Shown here: piece by piece, positions 18,957 to 29,308 of the stretch
How the letters are laid out: each line of letters starts with the position of its first letter
How positions within the stretch are numbered: the first letter of the stretch is position 1
Origin: Staphylococcus sp. KG4-3
GTDB taxonomy: Bacteria > Bacillota > Bacilli > Staphylococcales > Staphylococcaceae
Assembly (NCBI RefSeq): GCF_033597815.2
Contig: NZ_CP166245.1
Location: 2,294,001-2,358,000 of the forward strand
Reading direction: 5' to 3'
Length of the DNA: 64,000 nucleotides
Notes under the pieces: generated by a model
What the model was told of the DNA's origin: nothing
What the model saw: only the letters and a program-made list of their open reading frames with translations
The model's database searches: none
Program-made: the position numbers and the translations under genes

Positions 18957-21364
18957 ACTTTCACTTCCTCCACTTCAAATATACTTTGTGCAAATTCATT
19001 ATCTACAATCTGTCTCCACGGTTCACTGTGGACTGCTGCTTTAGCATCCATAATACGATCAAATAATTTTTGTTGTTTTTCTGGATCTAATAGTACTGTT
19101 TGTACATTTTCAAAGCCCAGTCTGTCTAACCAAGGCGCAGTACGCTCAGCATAATTTGCAGTTTCTCTATAATATTGCATCAATGCACCACATAATAAAA
19201 TCACTTCATCTTCAGTTTCTACAGTAGTTAATTGCTGTCCAACGGTTACTTCTGTTCCACCGTTACCACCGATATATATTTGAAAACCGTTTTCCACACC
19301 AATGACACCAAAGTCCTTCACACCTGATTCTACGCAGCTTCTTGGACAACCAGACACGCCCATTTTAAACTTATGCGGTGTATCTATATACTCAAATGTT
19401 TTTTCTAACCTGATTCCTAGTTGTGTTGTATGTTGTGTACCAAATCGACAAAATGATTTTCCTACACAACTTTTAACTGAACGTGTCTTTTTACCATATG
19501 CAGAAGCAGAACGCATCTCTAAATCTTCCCAGACTTGTGGCAACAACTCTTTTCTTATACCGTATAAGCCGATACGTTGAGACCCTGTTACTTTCACTAA
19601 TGGTACGTTATATTTTTTAGCTACTTCCCCTAATCTAATTAATTGATCTGCATCTGTAACACCACCACGCATTTGTGGAATTACAGAAAAAGTACCATCT
19701 TTTTGAATATTTGCATGATAACGTTCATTAGCAAATCTTGAAGCAATTTCATCTTCATGATCAAATGGATATACCATATTTAAATAGTAATTTAATGCTG
19801 GTCTACATTTAGGACATCCATCTTTATCTTTAAAGTTTAATTGATTTCTCACGTCTTCAGACGTTTTTAATTGTTTTGCTCTTATTTGCGTCACAATTTG
19901 ATCACGTGTTAAATCAGTACATGCACAGATACCTGTAGGCTTAGCAGCAATGAAGTCATCACCTAATGTAAACTCTAATATTTGACCAATTTGTCCTTTA
20001 CATTTACCACATGAGTTACCAGCTTTTGTCGTCTTTGTGACTTCTTCCACATTTGTTAGTCCGTTTGTTTTGATGGCTTCTACAATCGAACCTTTTGATA
20101 CACCATTACAACCACAGATTGTTTCGTCGTCAGCCATATCTTCAATACTAAGTCCTGATGACTCACCACCTTTATGTAGTAGCGATACCATCGTATAATC
20201 ATCAAGTAATTCTGATTTTTTCATCATGTTAAAGAAACGTGGTCCATCTTCAATGTCACCATATAATACTGAACCCACAATTACATTCTCTTTTAAAAAC
20301 ACTTTTTTATAATGTTTTTGTTGACTATCAAAAATTTCAATACCTCTAACATCTTTATCTTCAATAATATGTCCAGCACTATACAAATCACAACCTGAAA
20401 CTTTTAATGAAGTAAATGTTGTAGAACCTTTGTAACCTTCCGTACTACGTCCTGTTAAATAATCAGCTAGAACTTTTCCTTGTTCGTATAAAGGAGCGAC
20501 TAATCCATATACTTTTCCATCATGTTCTGCACACTCACCTACAGCGAAAATAGCTGAGTCATTAGTTTGCATATAATCATTTACCTGAATACCTCTATTT
20601 ACCTCAAGCCCACTTTCTTTAGCAACTTCCGTAAATGGTCTTATCCCGATAGCCATAACTACTAAGTCCGCTTCCAACGTTGTCCCATCTGATAGTTCAA
20701 TACCTGTCACATCTTCATCACCAAGTATGGCACTTGTACTTGCTTGTAATTTAAAGTTCATACCTTGTGCTTCTAAATCTTCTTTTAAAAGTTCTCCTGC
20801 TTTTTTATCAAGTTGCATTTCCATTAACCACTCCGCTAAGTGAACAACAGTAACCTCCATGCCTTGATCCATTAATCCTCTCGCACATTCTAACCCGAGT
20901 AATCCTCCACCAATCACAATTGCGTTTTTTTTGGATTGCGCTATTTCAATCATACGTTCAGTATCTTCAATAGTACGCCAACCAATTACACTTGGTAATG
21001 TTGAACCAGTTATTGGTAATACAAATGCTTTTGAACCAGTAGCAAATATACATACATCATATTCAAATTTACATCCCGCTTTTGTTGTTACATATTTTAA
21101 TGCACGATTAACTTCTACAACAGTATCACCGGTAACAAGTTGTATATGATTTTCTTTATACCAATCGTAGCTATTCATAATAGTTTCTTCCACTGTCATT
21201 TTCTTTTGTAAAATATTCGACAACATGATTCGGTTATAGTTAGGGTAGGGTTCTTTGCCAATTATTGTTATTTCATACTTTTCTGCATCCCGTTCTAATA
21301 CTTCTTCTATCGTACGTAACCCTGCCATACCATTACCGATCATTACTAATTTTTTCTTAGTCAT
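18953..21364 (-). CDS. nirB: NADH nitrite reductase large subunit NirB
   Basis: 803 residues. Order: FAD/NAD(P)H oxidoreductase (1-~310; GNGMAGLRTIEEVL and GGGLLGLECARGL nucleotide-binding loops); a BFD-like [2Fe-2S] domain (CGCNGVSKG and CGKCKGQIG, ~415-465) and a second cysteine-rich segment (CPKCRPAL); then the siroheme/[4Fe-4S] sulfite-reductase-type domains with CVGKSFCRFG and GVSGCPRSC. It reduces nitrite to ammonia with NADH in the cytoplasm and removes the nitrite made by NarGHI. All cofactor motifs are intact. Confidence 0.96.
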   Translation of the reverse strand: MTKKKLVMIGNGMAGLRTIEEVLERDAEKYEITIIGKEPYPNYNRIMLSNILQKKMTVEETIMNSYDWYKENHIQLVTGDTVVEVNRALKYVTTKAGCKFEYDVCIFATGSKAFVLPITGSTLPSVIGWRTIEDTERMIEIAQSKKNAIVIGGGLLGLECARGLMDQGMEVTVVHLAEWLMEMQLDKKAGELLKEDLEAQGMNFKLQASTSAILGDEDVTGIELSDGTTLEADLVVMAIGIRPFTEVAKESGLEVNRGIQVNDYMQTNDSAIFAVGECAEHDGKVYGLVAPLYEQGKVLADYLTGRSTEGYKGSTTFTSLKVSGCDLYSAGHIIEDKDVRGIEIFDSQQKHYKKVFLKENVIVGSVLYGDIEDGPRFFNMMKKSELLDDYTMVSLLHKGGESSGLSIEDMADDETICGCNGVSKGSIVEAIKTNGLTNVEEVTKTTKAGNSCGKCKGQIGQILEFTLGDDFIAAKPTGICACTDLTRDQIVTQIRAKQLKTSEDVRNQLNFKDKDGCPKCRPALNYYLNMVYPFDHEDEIASRFANERYHANIQKDGTFSVIPQMRGGVTDADQLIRLGEVAKKYNVPLVKVTGSQRIGLYGIRKELLPQVWEDLEMRSASAYGKKTRSVKSCVGKSFCRFGTQHTTQLGIRLEKTFEYIDTPHKFKMGVSGCPRSCVESGVKDFGVIGVENGFQIYIGGNGGTEVTVGQQLTTVETEDEVILLCGALMQYYRETANYAERTAPWLDRLGFENVQTVLLDPEKQQKLFDRIMDAKAAVHSEPWRQIVDNEFAQSIFEVEEVKV

Positions 21365-21821
21365 GTTTATCCTCCTTATAAGCCTCTGTTAAATAAGTTT
21401 GTATTGCTTGTGATATTTGCTTCACTTTTACACAATCATTTCCATTTGATCTCAAACAAATTTTTATATCTTCAAATTCTATCTCCAACATATTAAAGAA
21501 ATCGGACTGTCTCTGATCACTTGCATGATTAACAAGTTGGTGCTCCTTTGCATCTATTTTTATTTGGTCATTAACCTTTGAATCATCAGTAGCAGCTATA
21601 ATCAAAGATGCATTTTTAATATCATTTTTGTCATAACATTTTGTTAATAGCTTTACTTTAGGATGTTCAATCTCAAAAAATTGAGGTAAAAATTTTTTAC
21701 TAATAATCATTACTGAACAAGCATCTTCTTTTAATATTTGCATTAGTTTTCTATATGCAATCTTGCCTCCACCTATAATGACAATTTGTTTATTGGTTAC
21801 GTTAAGTTGAATAGGATACAT
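21357..21821 (-). CDS. Precorrin-2 dehydrogenase (Met8/SirC type)
   Basis: 154 residues with an NAD-binding Rossmann start (NKQIVIIGGGKIAYRKL) and the middle motif SLIIAATDDSKVN found in SirC/CysG-N/Met8 proteins. It oxidises precorrin-2 to sirohydrochlorin. It is short and lacks the C-terminal ferrochelatase part of Met8, which agrees with a separate ferrochelatase encoded just upstream. Its start overlaps the ferrochelatase gene by 20 bases and its end overlaps nirB by 8 bases. Confidence 0.88.
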   Translation of the reverse strand: MYPIQLNVTNKQIVIIGGGKIAYRKLMQILKEDACSVMIISKKFLPQFFEIEHPKVKLLTKCYDKNDIKNASLIIAATDDSKVNDQIKIDAKEHQLVNHASDQRQSDFFNMLEIEFEDIKICLRSNGNDCVKVKQISQAIQTYLTEAYKEDKHD

Positions 21822-22542
21822 TTGCTAATTCCTCAATTTCTTGTATTCTGTCTTCTATTATTGCTAAAAGCTCATTATTAAAATTAATCACATCGCTATA
21901 ATAAACACGCGACGCTATATTTAATTGGCTAATTTCTTTTTTTATTTTATTTACTAAAAAGCCGTTATAAAGAAAAACTGGCACAATCAATATACTTTCA
22001 CCTTTATTTAAATACTGTTCTAAGTGCAATTGATAGCTATAGTCGCCATACACTGTCATCATCTGTATTGGTGTATTAAAGCCATTACAATCGTTCATTA
22101 ATTTTTTTAACGCGTAATCTGGTTCTTTATAATAAGAACTTCCATGTGCAATCAAAATAATTCTGTTTACATGACCTGCTGATACTAAAGTATTAGCAAT
22201 CCGCCTGTTAATAATGTTCGGCAGTTTTCTATGTGTGCCCAATGGTTGTGCAATATTGCTTCTAATATAAGGATGGTCGCTTTTCAAGGATTTCAAAACT
22301 GATGGTATATCATGTAAATAATGTTTTGCCGGAAACAACAACAGAGGAATGATATTAAATTCAAAATATCCTTGTCGTATTAAATTGCTCATGACAACTT
22401 TCAAATTGCGCGTTTCACACTCTAAAAATGCAATATATACATGTCTGTGTTTTGACATCATCAATTGTTTTACAAATTCATAAATTATGTTGTTTTGTTT
22501 ACCTTTTCGCATGCCATGTATTACTAAAATATTTTCAGCCAT
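21802..22542 (-). CDS. sirB: Sirohydrochlorin ferrochelatase (SirB/CbiX; NirR)
   Basis: I place the start at the ATG at 22542 (246 residues, MAENILVIHGMRKGKQ); longer frames reach 22608 but would run into the Rex operator. Two CbiX-like halves are visible: ILVIHGMRKG in the first and RIILIAHGSSYYKEPD in the second, each with a metal-binding histidine. It inserts iron into sirohydrochlorin to give siroheme for NirB. S. aureus papers call this gene nirR. First gene of the siroheme/nitrite reductase operon. Confidence 0.85.
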   Translation of the reverse strand: MAENILVIHGMRKGKQNNIIYEFVKQLMMSKHRHVYIAFLECETRNLKVVMSNLIRQGYFEFNIIPLLLFPAKHYLHDIPSVLKSLKSDHPYIRSNIAQPLGTHRKLPNIINRRIANTLVSAGHVNRIILIAHGSSYYKEPDYALKKLMNDCNGFNTPIQMMTVYGDYSYQLHLEQYLNKGESILIVPVFLYNGFLVNKIKKEISQLNIASRVYYSDVINFNNELLAIIEDRIQEIEELANVSYST

Positions 22543-22593
22543 TCCCTCACCACCCATCTTATACTTGCATTGTAATACAAATCTACGAACGAA

Positions 22594-22609
22594 TGTGAAT
22601 ATATTCACA
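22594..22609. promoter_or_regulatory. Rex operator upstream of the nir/siroheme operon
   Basis: TGTGAATATATTCACA is a perfect 16-bp palindrome that fits the Rex core TGTGAA-N4-TTCACA exactly. It lies about 50 bases upstream of the chosen sirB start. Rex sites are known at this operon in S. aureus. Confidence 0.85.
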
Positions 22610-22624
22610 TTTATATATAAAAAT

Positions 22625-22661
22625 AGGGAATCCCCTTATACCTAAGATAAAAGGATTCCCT
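22625..22661 (-). terminator. Hairpin: GNAT terminator and/or candidate NreC dyad
   Basis: AGGGAATCC (22625-22633) and GGATTCCCT (22653-22661) are perfect inverted repeats; on the minus strand the stem extends to 15 pairs through two U·G pairs and is followed by ATTTTTATAT. It ends the GNAT gene, whose stop is 18 bases away. The same G-rich half-sites occur upstream of narG and narT, so it may also bind NreC for the nir operon. Confidence 0.7.
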
Positions 22662-22679
22662 GACATATATTCTTATTAA

Positions 22680-23219
22680 TTAATGAAAAGGTGGCATACC
22701 TAAAACTTCTTCATCAAATCTTTCAGGTATTAACACTTTACGCATGATTACTCCTAAATCACCATCATCGCTTTCATGCTCCGCGTATACTTCATAACCA
22801 CGTTTTTTATAAATATCTAATAACCATGGATGTTTACGTGCAGAGGTACCTAAAGTTACTGCAGGTGCTTTAAGTGTATCTCGTAAGAATGTTTCTTCGA
22901 CATAATTTAAAAGTTTACTACCATAACCTTTCCCATCATAAGAGGGTTTTGTAGCAAACCACCAAACGAATGGATAATGAGAAATACGACGTTTACCTTC
23001 CCAAGGATAACGAACCGTAATTGTTGAAATAATTTCCGACTTATTTTCCAATACAAATGTCGTACTTGTAATGATATTTTTTTTGACCAAATCTACATTG
23101 GCATTAACAGATGGCCAATCAATACCTAACTCTCTTAACGGTGTAAATGCTTCATACATTAGCTCTTGTATTACTTCCGCATCGGATTCTACCGCAACTC
23201 TTATATTATAATCAGACAT
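22680..23219 (-). CDS. GNAT-family N-acetyltransferase
   Basis: 179 residues from the ATG at 23219 (AGGAG 7 bases upstream). The acetyl-CoA loop is YDGKGYGSKLLNYVEE, with the usual R/Q-x-x-G-x-G/A pattern in a modified form, and the C-terminal strand has YKKRGYEVYAEH. Substrate unknown. It lies between nirC and the nir operon but has its own ribosome site and terminator, so a role in nitrite metabolism should not be assumed. Confidence 0.82.
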   Translation of the reverse strand: MSDYNIRVAVESDAEVIQELMYEAFTPLRELGIDWPSVNANVDLVKKNIITSTTFVLENKSEIISTITVRYPWEGKRRISHYPFVWWFATKPSYDGKGYGSKLLNYVEETFLRDTLKAPAVTLGTSARKHPWLLDIYKKRGYEVYAEHESDDGDLGVIMRKVLIPERFDEEVLGMPPFH

Positions 23220-23522
23220 GTCGTCACTCCTATCTATTGTTCGCACATTTATCCACTAAAATATTCCTATAATAATAAACAATTTTGCAATCATATCAAT
23301 ACAATATGGCTTCTTAATAATTGAGTCAATCGATACGTTTTATAAACTTAAATTAAATAAAAAGCAGTGAGACAATCATCTATTCCTAATGAATAAACTT
23401 TCGTTACCTCACTGCTCGAGAGATGCTCAGTATTTAAATAACTTAATTTGCTTGCTAAGATTCAACATAAACTTTGAAATATCATAATTAAAATCACAAC
23501 TAGTATTTTTGTTAAAGATAAA
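23220..23522. other. Intergenic region between GNAT gene and nirC
   Basis: About 300 bases. It holds the GNAT promoter region and the nirC terminator (23363-23416); otherwise A+T-rich with no ORF. Confidence 0.5.
23363..23416 (-). terminator. Terminator of nirC
   Basis: AGCAGTGAG and CTCACTGCT pair over 9 bases, with a second inner stem (TTATTC/GAATAG), followed on the minus strand by TTTTTATTT. It lies 107 bases after the nirC stop. Confidence 0.75.
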
Positions 23523-24347
23523 TTAATTGCTCAAACTATCTCTTCTACCATTTAAATATGCATATACAAGCCCAACAAAAATACCACCACCAATATAGTT
23601 ACCAATAAATGCGAACACAATATTTTTCAATACGTGTAACCACGCCACGGCGTCAAAATCATAAAAAACCATACCTGAGTACAATCCAGCATTAAATACA
23701 ACATGTTCATAGCCCATAAATACAAAAACAACTACCCCACAAGCAATAAAGAATGCTCTAGATAAACCATCCTTAAATTGAATTGATACGTAAATACCAA
23801 TATTAATAAAGAAATTACAAAAAATAGCTTTCGCTAAAATAGCGTACCACGTCGCATCAACTGTTTTTCCATTAACCATTTCAGTTAAACTGTGAACCAT
23901 TTCTGTTGTCATAATAGGTGTGAATTTCATTAATCCAAATAGTATAAAACCACCTATAATGTTAAAGAAGAAACAGACAAGCATAATTCCAAATGCTTTA
24001 TTCATCCCAATAATTTTATAATACCAACCGACAGTTAAATACATAAAATTACTCGTTAATAATTCAGAATGTGTTAATACAATTAAGACTAATGCTAAAC
24101 TAAAAGAAATTGCCCCCATTAAATTAACTAAACCTTCATTTGTTCCAGCAAACTGCGTCTTGATAGCTAGCATAAATACTGTAACAATAGCTAACAAAAA
24201 TCCTGACATAACAGATTTAAGTGCATAACGCCCTGGTGTCTGGTTAAACATAACTTCTTTCATTTGTACTTGGTTGTTTATGTTTTCAATAGTTTCATTC
24301 GACATATATGTATCTTTTATAGACTTGTTATTATCTATCATTGACAT
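23523..24347 (-). CDS. nirC: Formate/nitrite transporter NirC
   Basis: 274 residues with six hydrophobic segments after a hydrophilic start of about 45 residues. FNT-family features include GFLLAIVTVFMLAI in the first segment, the L(S)HSELLTSNFMYLTVG segment and EHVVFNAGLYS in the pore region. It is a membrane channel for nitrite uptake or release. It is separately transcribed from the nir operon. AGAGGTG precedes the start at a 6-base spacing. Confidence 0.93.
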   Translation of the reverse strand: MSMIDNNKSIKDTYMSNETIENINNQVQMKEVMFNQTPGRYALKSVMSGFLLAIVTVFMLAIKTQFAGTNEGLVNLMGAISFSLALVLIVLTHSELLTSNFMYLTVGWYYKIIGMNKAFGIMLVCFFFNIIGGFILFGLMKFTPIMTTEMVHSLTEMVNGKTVDATWYAILAKAIFCNFFINIGIYVSIQFKDGLSRAFFIACGVVVFVFMGYEHVVFNAGLYSGMVFYDFDAVAWLHVLKNIVFAFIGNYIGGGIFVGLVYAYLNGRRDSLSN

Positions 24348-24761
24348 TTAAGCACCTCTTGTAATTCATTTTTTAACACTTTTCTATACTAATAACCATA
24401 TTATATTGGTTTCACTTAGTATTTAATAGTGTATTCAGCAATTTTTTATAAATTTAATTTATTGCGATTTTGCAAAATTATCGTGAACTTCATGAGTATA
24501 AAAACAAACATAGGTTTATAGTTAAGGTTATTACTTGGAACATACAAATTTCAGTGCCGATACATATTTTCAGTTTATTAGTCACAAAAAATGTGCCTGT
24601 GTCTAGTCAATATATTGTAAACAGGATCGATAGCAATGCTACACTCGCTAGAAAAATTATGTCTTAACTTTTAAAGATGTCATTAATCAATTATAAAAAC
24701 GCTTGTGCTACATGCTTATGACTTATTTAATACATTGAGTACAGCTCATAACACAAGCATT
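24348..24761. other. Intergenic region between nirC and the GntR gene
   Basis: About 410 bases containing the nirC upstream region. A 65-codon frame (24470-24667, +) starts at TTG without a ribosome site and resembles no family I know; I do not call it a gene. The GntR terminator occupies the right end. I see no Rex palindrome of full quality in front of nirC. Confidence 0.5.
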
Positions 24762-24762
24762 T
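24697..24762 (-). terminator. Terminator of the GntR gene
   Basis: On the minus strand ATGCTTGTG pairs with CACAAGCGT and ATGA with TCAT inside, followed by TTTTTATA. It begins at the gene's stop codon. Confidence 0.75.
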
Positions 24763-25463
24763 TATTTTTGCGAAGGTATATAAAAATAGGCATTTTGATA
24801 ATGGTAATGTAAATGAGAACAATCAAATGGAATCCCTGTCGTTGTATAAAATACTTGTTCATAATTTAAACAAGGATCTCCTTCTACTAACTCCAACTTC
24901 TCTGCATCCCACGCATTTAATTTGTCTACGGTAAAATAAATATCCGAAAAACCGATTTTAACTTTTAAATGTTGCTCTAAATAATTAAAAATAGAATGTT
25001 CTGCAATCGACTCATTTAAAAATAATACGATATCTTTATTAAAATATGATTTTTCATAACAAAGAATATCGCCATTTACGTATACGATACGCTCTAGTAA
25101 ATAAACTGATACCTCACCTTTTAGTTTTAATTTTTGTTGAACACTTTCAGGTGGGATCACTTCTTCTACTTTCAAGACTTTATTAGTCACTTCAAGACCT
25201 ACAATCTCATCACTAAATCCTCCAGTAGAGAATAGATTTAGGTAGCCTTCTCTTTGTTTATTACGTACATAAATGCCGCTACCCCGAGCTTGATATATAA
25301 ATCCTCTTTTCTCAAGTACTTCTAAAGCTTTAATTACTGTACTTTTACTCACTTGGTATTGCTCTTTTAAAGTTTCAACACTTGGTAATTTATCCCCTGC
25401 TTGAAAATGCCCTTCTTCTATAAATATATTAATCTTTTGCGCAATCTGTTCATACTTGAGCAT
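24762..25463 (-). CDS. GntR/HutC-family regulator of beta-glucoside use
   Basis: 233 residues: an N-terminal winged helix (AGDKLPSVETLKEQYQVSKSTVIKALEVLEKRGFI, about 20-65) and a UTRA ligand-binding domain (about 85-230) ending in FDCSHLHYHYQNAYF. UTRA regulators beside PTS genes commonly sense a phosphosugar; 6-phospho-beta-glucoside is the likely ligand given the divergent bglP-bglA. It is probably a repressor acting at the palindromes in the shared intergenic region. Confidence 0.88.
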   Translation of the reverse strand: MLKYEQIAQKINIFIEEGHFQAGDKLPSVETLKEQYQVSKSTVIKALEVLEKRGFIYQARGSGIYVRNKQREGYLNLFSTGGFSDEIVGLEVTNKVLKVEEVIPPESVQQKLKLKGEVSVYLLERIVYVNGDILCYEKSYFNKDIVLFLNESIAEHSIFNYLEQHLKVKIGFSDIYFTVDKLNAWDAEKLELVEGDPCLNYEQVFYTTTGIPFDCSHLHYHYQNAYFYIPSQK

Positions 25464-25496
25464 ATATTTACTCCTTTAAATTATAAATTCAACTCA

Positions 25497-25576
25497 TTAT
25501 AACATGTACACGACATAAATAAACTGAACCGCATTTTTGTAAGGGTCTTTACAAATTGTACCGGTATAATTATAAT
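25497..25576 (+). promoter_or_regulatory. bglP promoter and palindromic operator
   Basis: A near-ideal promoter faces bglP: TTTACA (25548-25553), 17 bases, TATAAT (25571-25576). Between them lies the dyad TTGTACCGGTATAA (25556-25569), perfect but for one base and centred on CCGG. A related sequence (TGTACATGTTATAA, minus strand, 25510-25497) overlaps the likely -10 of the divergent GntR gene. Both fit GntR/UTRA repressor binding. Confidence 0.65.
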
Positions 25577-25636
25577 GAGGTTTAAATGAAACGCTTACAT
25601 TTTTATTTATGTGCGTATATTAAGGAGTTGAAGCAT

Positions 25637-27523
25637 GTGGCTGATAAAAACGAGATACTGGCACAACATATTTTAGATGCAGTTGGCGGTGAAGAAAATA
25701 TTGTCAATAGTACACATTGTGCTACGAGATTACGTTTAGTATTAAAAAGATCAATCCCTGATGCTAAACAAAAGGTGTCAGAAATCGAGGGTGTTGTAAC
25801 AGTTGTAGAAAATAACGGACAATTCCAAGTCGTTATTGGTAATAATGTTGGTGAAGTATTTAAATCTTTTGAAGAATTAACTGGTGAACGTCAAAATGAT
25901 AACAATGATCATTCTGGTAACAAAGGTTCTATACTCAATAGAGTCATTGCAACTATGTCTGCAGTATTTGCTCCATTCATTTATATTTTAGCTGCAGCAG
26001 GTATTTTACAAGGTTTATTAATTGTCATAAATCTTATTATTCCGTCGTTTAAAGACACAGGGACTTATGAAGTATTTAACTTTATGTCCTGGGCGCCTTT
26101 CACTTTTTTACCAATATTTATTGCTATGACAGCTGCTAGACATTTCAATGTCAACGTCTATATCGCTGTCGCTTGTACTGCTGCACTTGTTAGTCCTGAT
26201 TTAACTAACATAATCGAAAGGATACAGGATGGAGAAGCAATCAAACTGTTCGGTATCCCATTAACAGAAACAAGTTATACGTCTTCAGTTTTACCACCAC
26301 TATTCTTAGTATGGATACTATCTTACGTTGAAAAATATTTAAATAAATGGATTCATGATGTTGTTAAACCTTTATTCACACCATTTTTAAGTATTGTCAT
26401 CATGGTACCAATTACATTATTAGTTATAGGTCCTATCACAACAATTGCTGCACATGGTATTGCAGGAGGATTTAATTACCTTGTAGACATCGCGCCCTGG
26501 TTAGCAGGTGCCCTTATTGGTGGTTTATGGCAAGTGTTTGTCATTTTCGGAGTACATTGGGGTATTACACCTATGGTGCTAGCTAACTTTGAACAACATC
26601 AAAGTGACGCATTCCAAGCTTTCCAAACCATTGCTGTAATTTCACAAATCGGTGCTGTTATAGGAGTATTAATTAAAGCGAAGCGTACAGAAATTAAGCG
26701 TGTAGCTTCATCTGCAGGTATTACAGGCATATTTGGTATTACCGAACCATCAATGTATGGGATTAACTTACGCTTCAAAAAGCCATTTATTATCGCTTGT
26801 ATAAGTGGTGCAATTGGTGCTTTTATCGCTAGTTTCTTTAACCCTAAATACTATGCATACGCTGGTTTGCCAGGACCTATTACAATCGTAAACGGTTATA
26901 GTGCTGATAACCCTTCATCAATTTGGGGAATTATAATCGGATCAATAGTTGCCATACTCTTACCGATTATTTTAATTCAATTTTTAGGATATGGGGAGGA
27001 TACAACTGAAGAGGTTGATAATAAAACATCCTCAACAACGAATGTTCAAAATACAGACACTCCTTTAGAAACAATTGCCTATGCACCTATTAATGGGCAA
27101 GTCGTGCCGCTTTCAAAGGTCAATGATCCTATATTTGCTGAAGGCATGATGGGACACGGTATAGCTATTAAACCTGAAGGTCAAATAGTCCATGCGCCTT
27201 TTGATGGTGTTGTGAGTATGGTTGCAGTCAGTAAACATGCTATAGGAATTACTTCTTCAACAGGAGTAGAACTATTGATTCATGTTGGTTTGGACACTGT
27301 TCAATTGAACGGAGAAGGATTCAACATTTTAATTAATGAAAACGACTCAGTACAACAAGGTCAACAGATATTGAAATTTGATAAATCCTTACTTGATTCA
27401 AAAAATTATGACAGCATTATCCCTGTCATTATAACTAATTCCGCTGAATTTAGTGAGACTATAGCAACAAAAGAATCAAACATAACAACAAACGATGGAT
27501 TACTCACTATCATTAACAAATAA
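25637..27523 (+). CDS. bglP: PTS beta-glucoside transporter, IIBCA
   Basis: 628 residues from the GTG at 25637, which has AAGGAG 9 bases upstream; the ATG at 25586 lacks a good site. Domains in order: EIIB (1-~90) with the phosphorylated Cys28 (STHCATRLRL); EIIC membrane domain (~105-455) with ten or so hydrophobic segments and GITEPSMYGINLR; EIIA (~475-625) with the active-site histidine in LLIHVGLDTVQLNG. It imports and phosphorylates a beta-glucoside such as arbutin, salicin or cellobiose. Operon with bglA, 23 bases apart. Confidence 0.92.
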   Translation: MADKNEILAQHILDAVGGEENIVNSTHCATRLRLVLKRSIPDAKQKVSEIEGVVTVVENNGQFQVVIGNNVGEVFKSFEELTGERQNDNNDHSGNKGSILNRVIATMSAVFAPFIYILAAAGILQGLLIVINLIIPSFKDTGTYEVFNFMSWAPFTFLPIFIAMTAARHFNVNVYIAVACTAALVSPDLTNIIERIQDGEAIKLFGIPLTETSYTSSVLPPLFLVWILSYVEKYLNKWIHDVVKPLFTPFLSIVIMVPITLLVIGPITTIAAHGIAGGFNYLVDIAPWLAGALIGGLWQVFVIFGVHWGITPMVLANFEQHQSDAFQAFQTIAVISQIGAVIGVLIKAKRTEIKRVASSAGITGIFGITEPSMYGINLRFKKPFIIACISGAIGAFIASFFNPKYYAYAGLPGPITIVNGYSADNPSSIWGIIIGSIVAILLPIILIQFLGYGEDTTEEVDNKTSSTTNVQNTDTPLETIAYAPINGQVVPLSKVNDPIFAEGMMGHGIAIKPEGQIVHAPFDGVVSMVAVSKHAIGITSSTGVELLIHVGLDTVQLNGEGFNILINENDSVQQGQQILKFDKSLLDSKNYDSIIPVIITNSAEFSETIATKESNITTNDGLLTIINK

Positions 27524-27534
27524 TAATTTACTAG

Positions 27535-28989
<1,455 letters not shown>

Positions 28990-28999
28990 ATATATACAC

Positions 29000-29047
29000 A
29001 ATAAGAAGGACCGAAGCATAAATATATGTCTCGGCCCTTCTTATTAT
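29000..29047. terminator. Bidirectional terminator after bglA
   Basis: AATAAGAAGGACCGA pairs with TCGGCCCTTCTTATT with one mismatch around an A+T-rich loop. It lies between bglA and the convergent small membrane-protein gene, whose stop codon it touches. Confidence 0.88.
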
Positions 29048-29220
29048 TGTTTAAACTTACTTAATATGTGTAATCCATAGGCAAAAATACTATATCCAAC
29101 TAATGTTCGTAATACCCATTTCAATGTATGATTGGGGATTAATTTTTCAGTTGCTATGATAGCTGGTATAAAAGTACTAAAAGAATATAATCCAAGTACT
29201 TTAATATATCGTTTTTTCAT
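29044..29220 (-). CDS. Small hydrophobic protein of unknown function
   Basis: 58 residues from the ATG at 29220, after AGAGGTG at a good distance. Two hydrophobic stretches (LGLYSFSTFIPAIIA and LVGYSIFAYGLHIL) joined by a short polar loop suggest a two-pass membrane protein with a basic C-terminus. I do not recognise a family. The good ribosome site and clean terminator support a real gene. Confidence 0.55.
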   Translation of the reverse strand: MKKRYIKVLGLYSFSTFIPAIIATEKLIPNHTLKWVLRTLVGYSIFAYGLHILSKFKQ

Positions 29221-29308
29221 TAGACACACCTCTTTTCACTCCTTATTATATCTAAAAGAGCGGTGTCCTAACTGCTACATTTTTAACATTTCTTTGACTT
29301 TTATATTT

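Noticed and set aside
24470..24667. A 65-codon plus-strand frame between nirC and the GntR gene
   Set aside because: TTG start without a ribosome site, no family resemblance, and it runs through the nirC upstream region.
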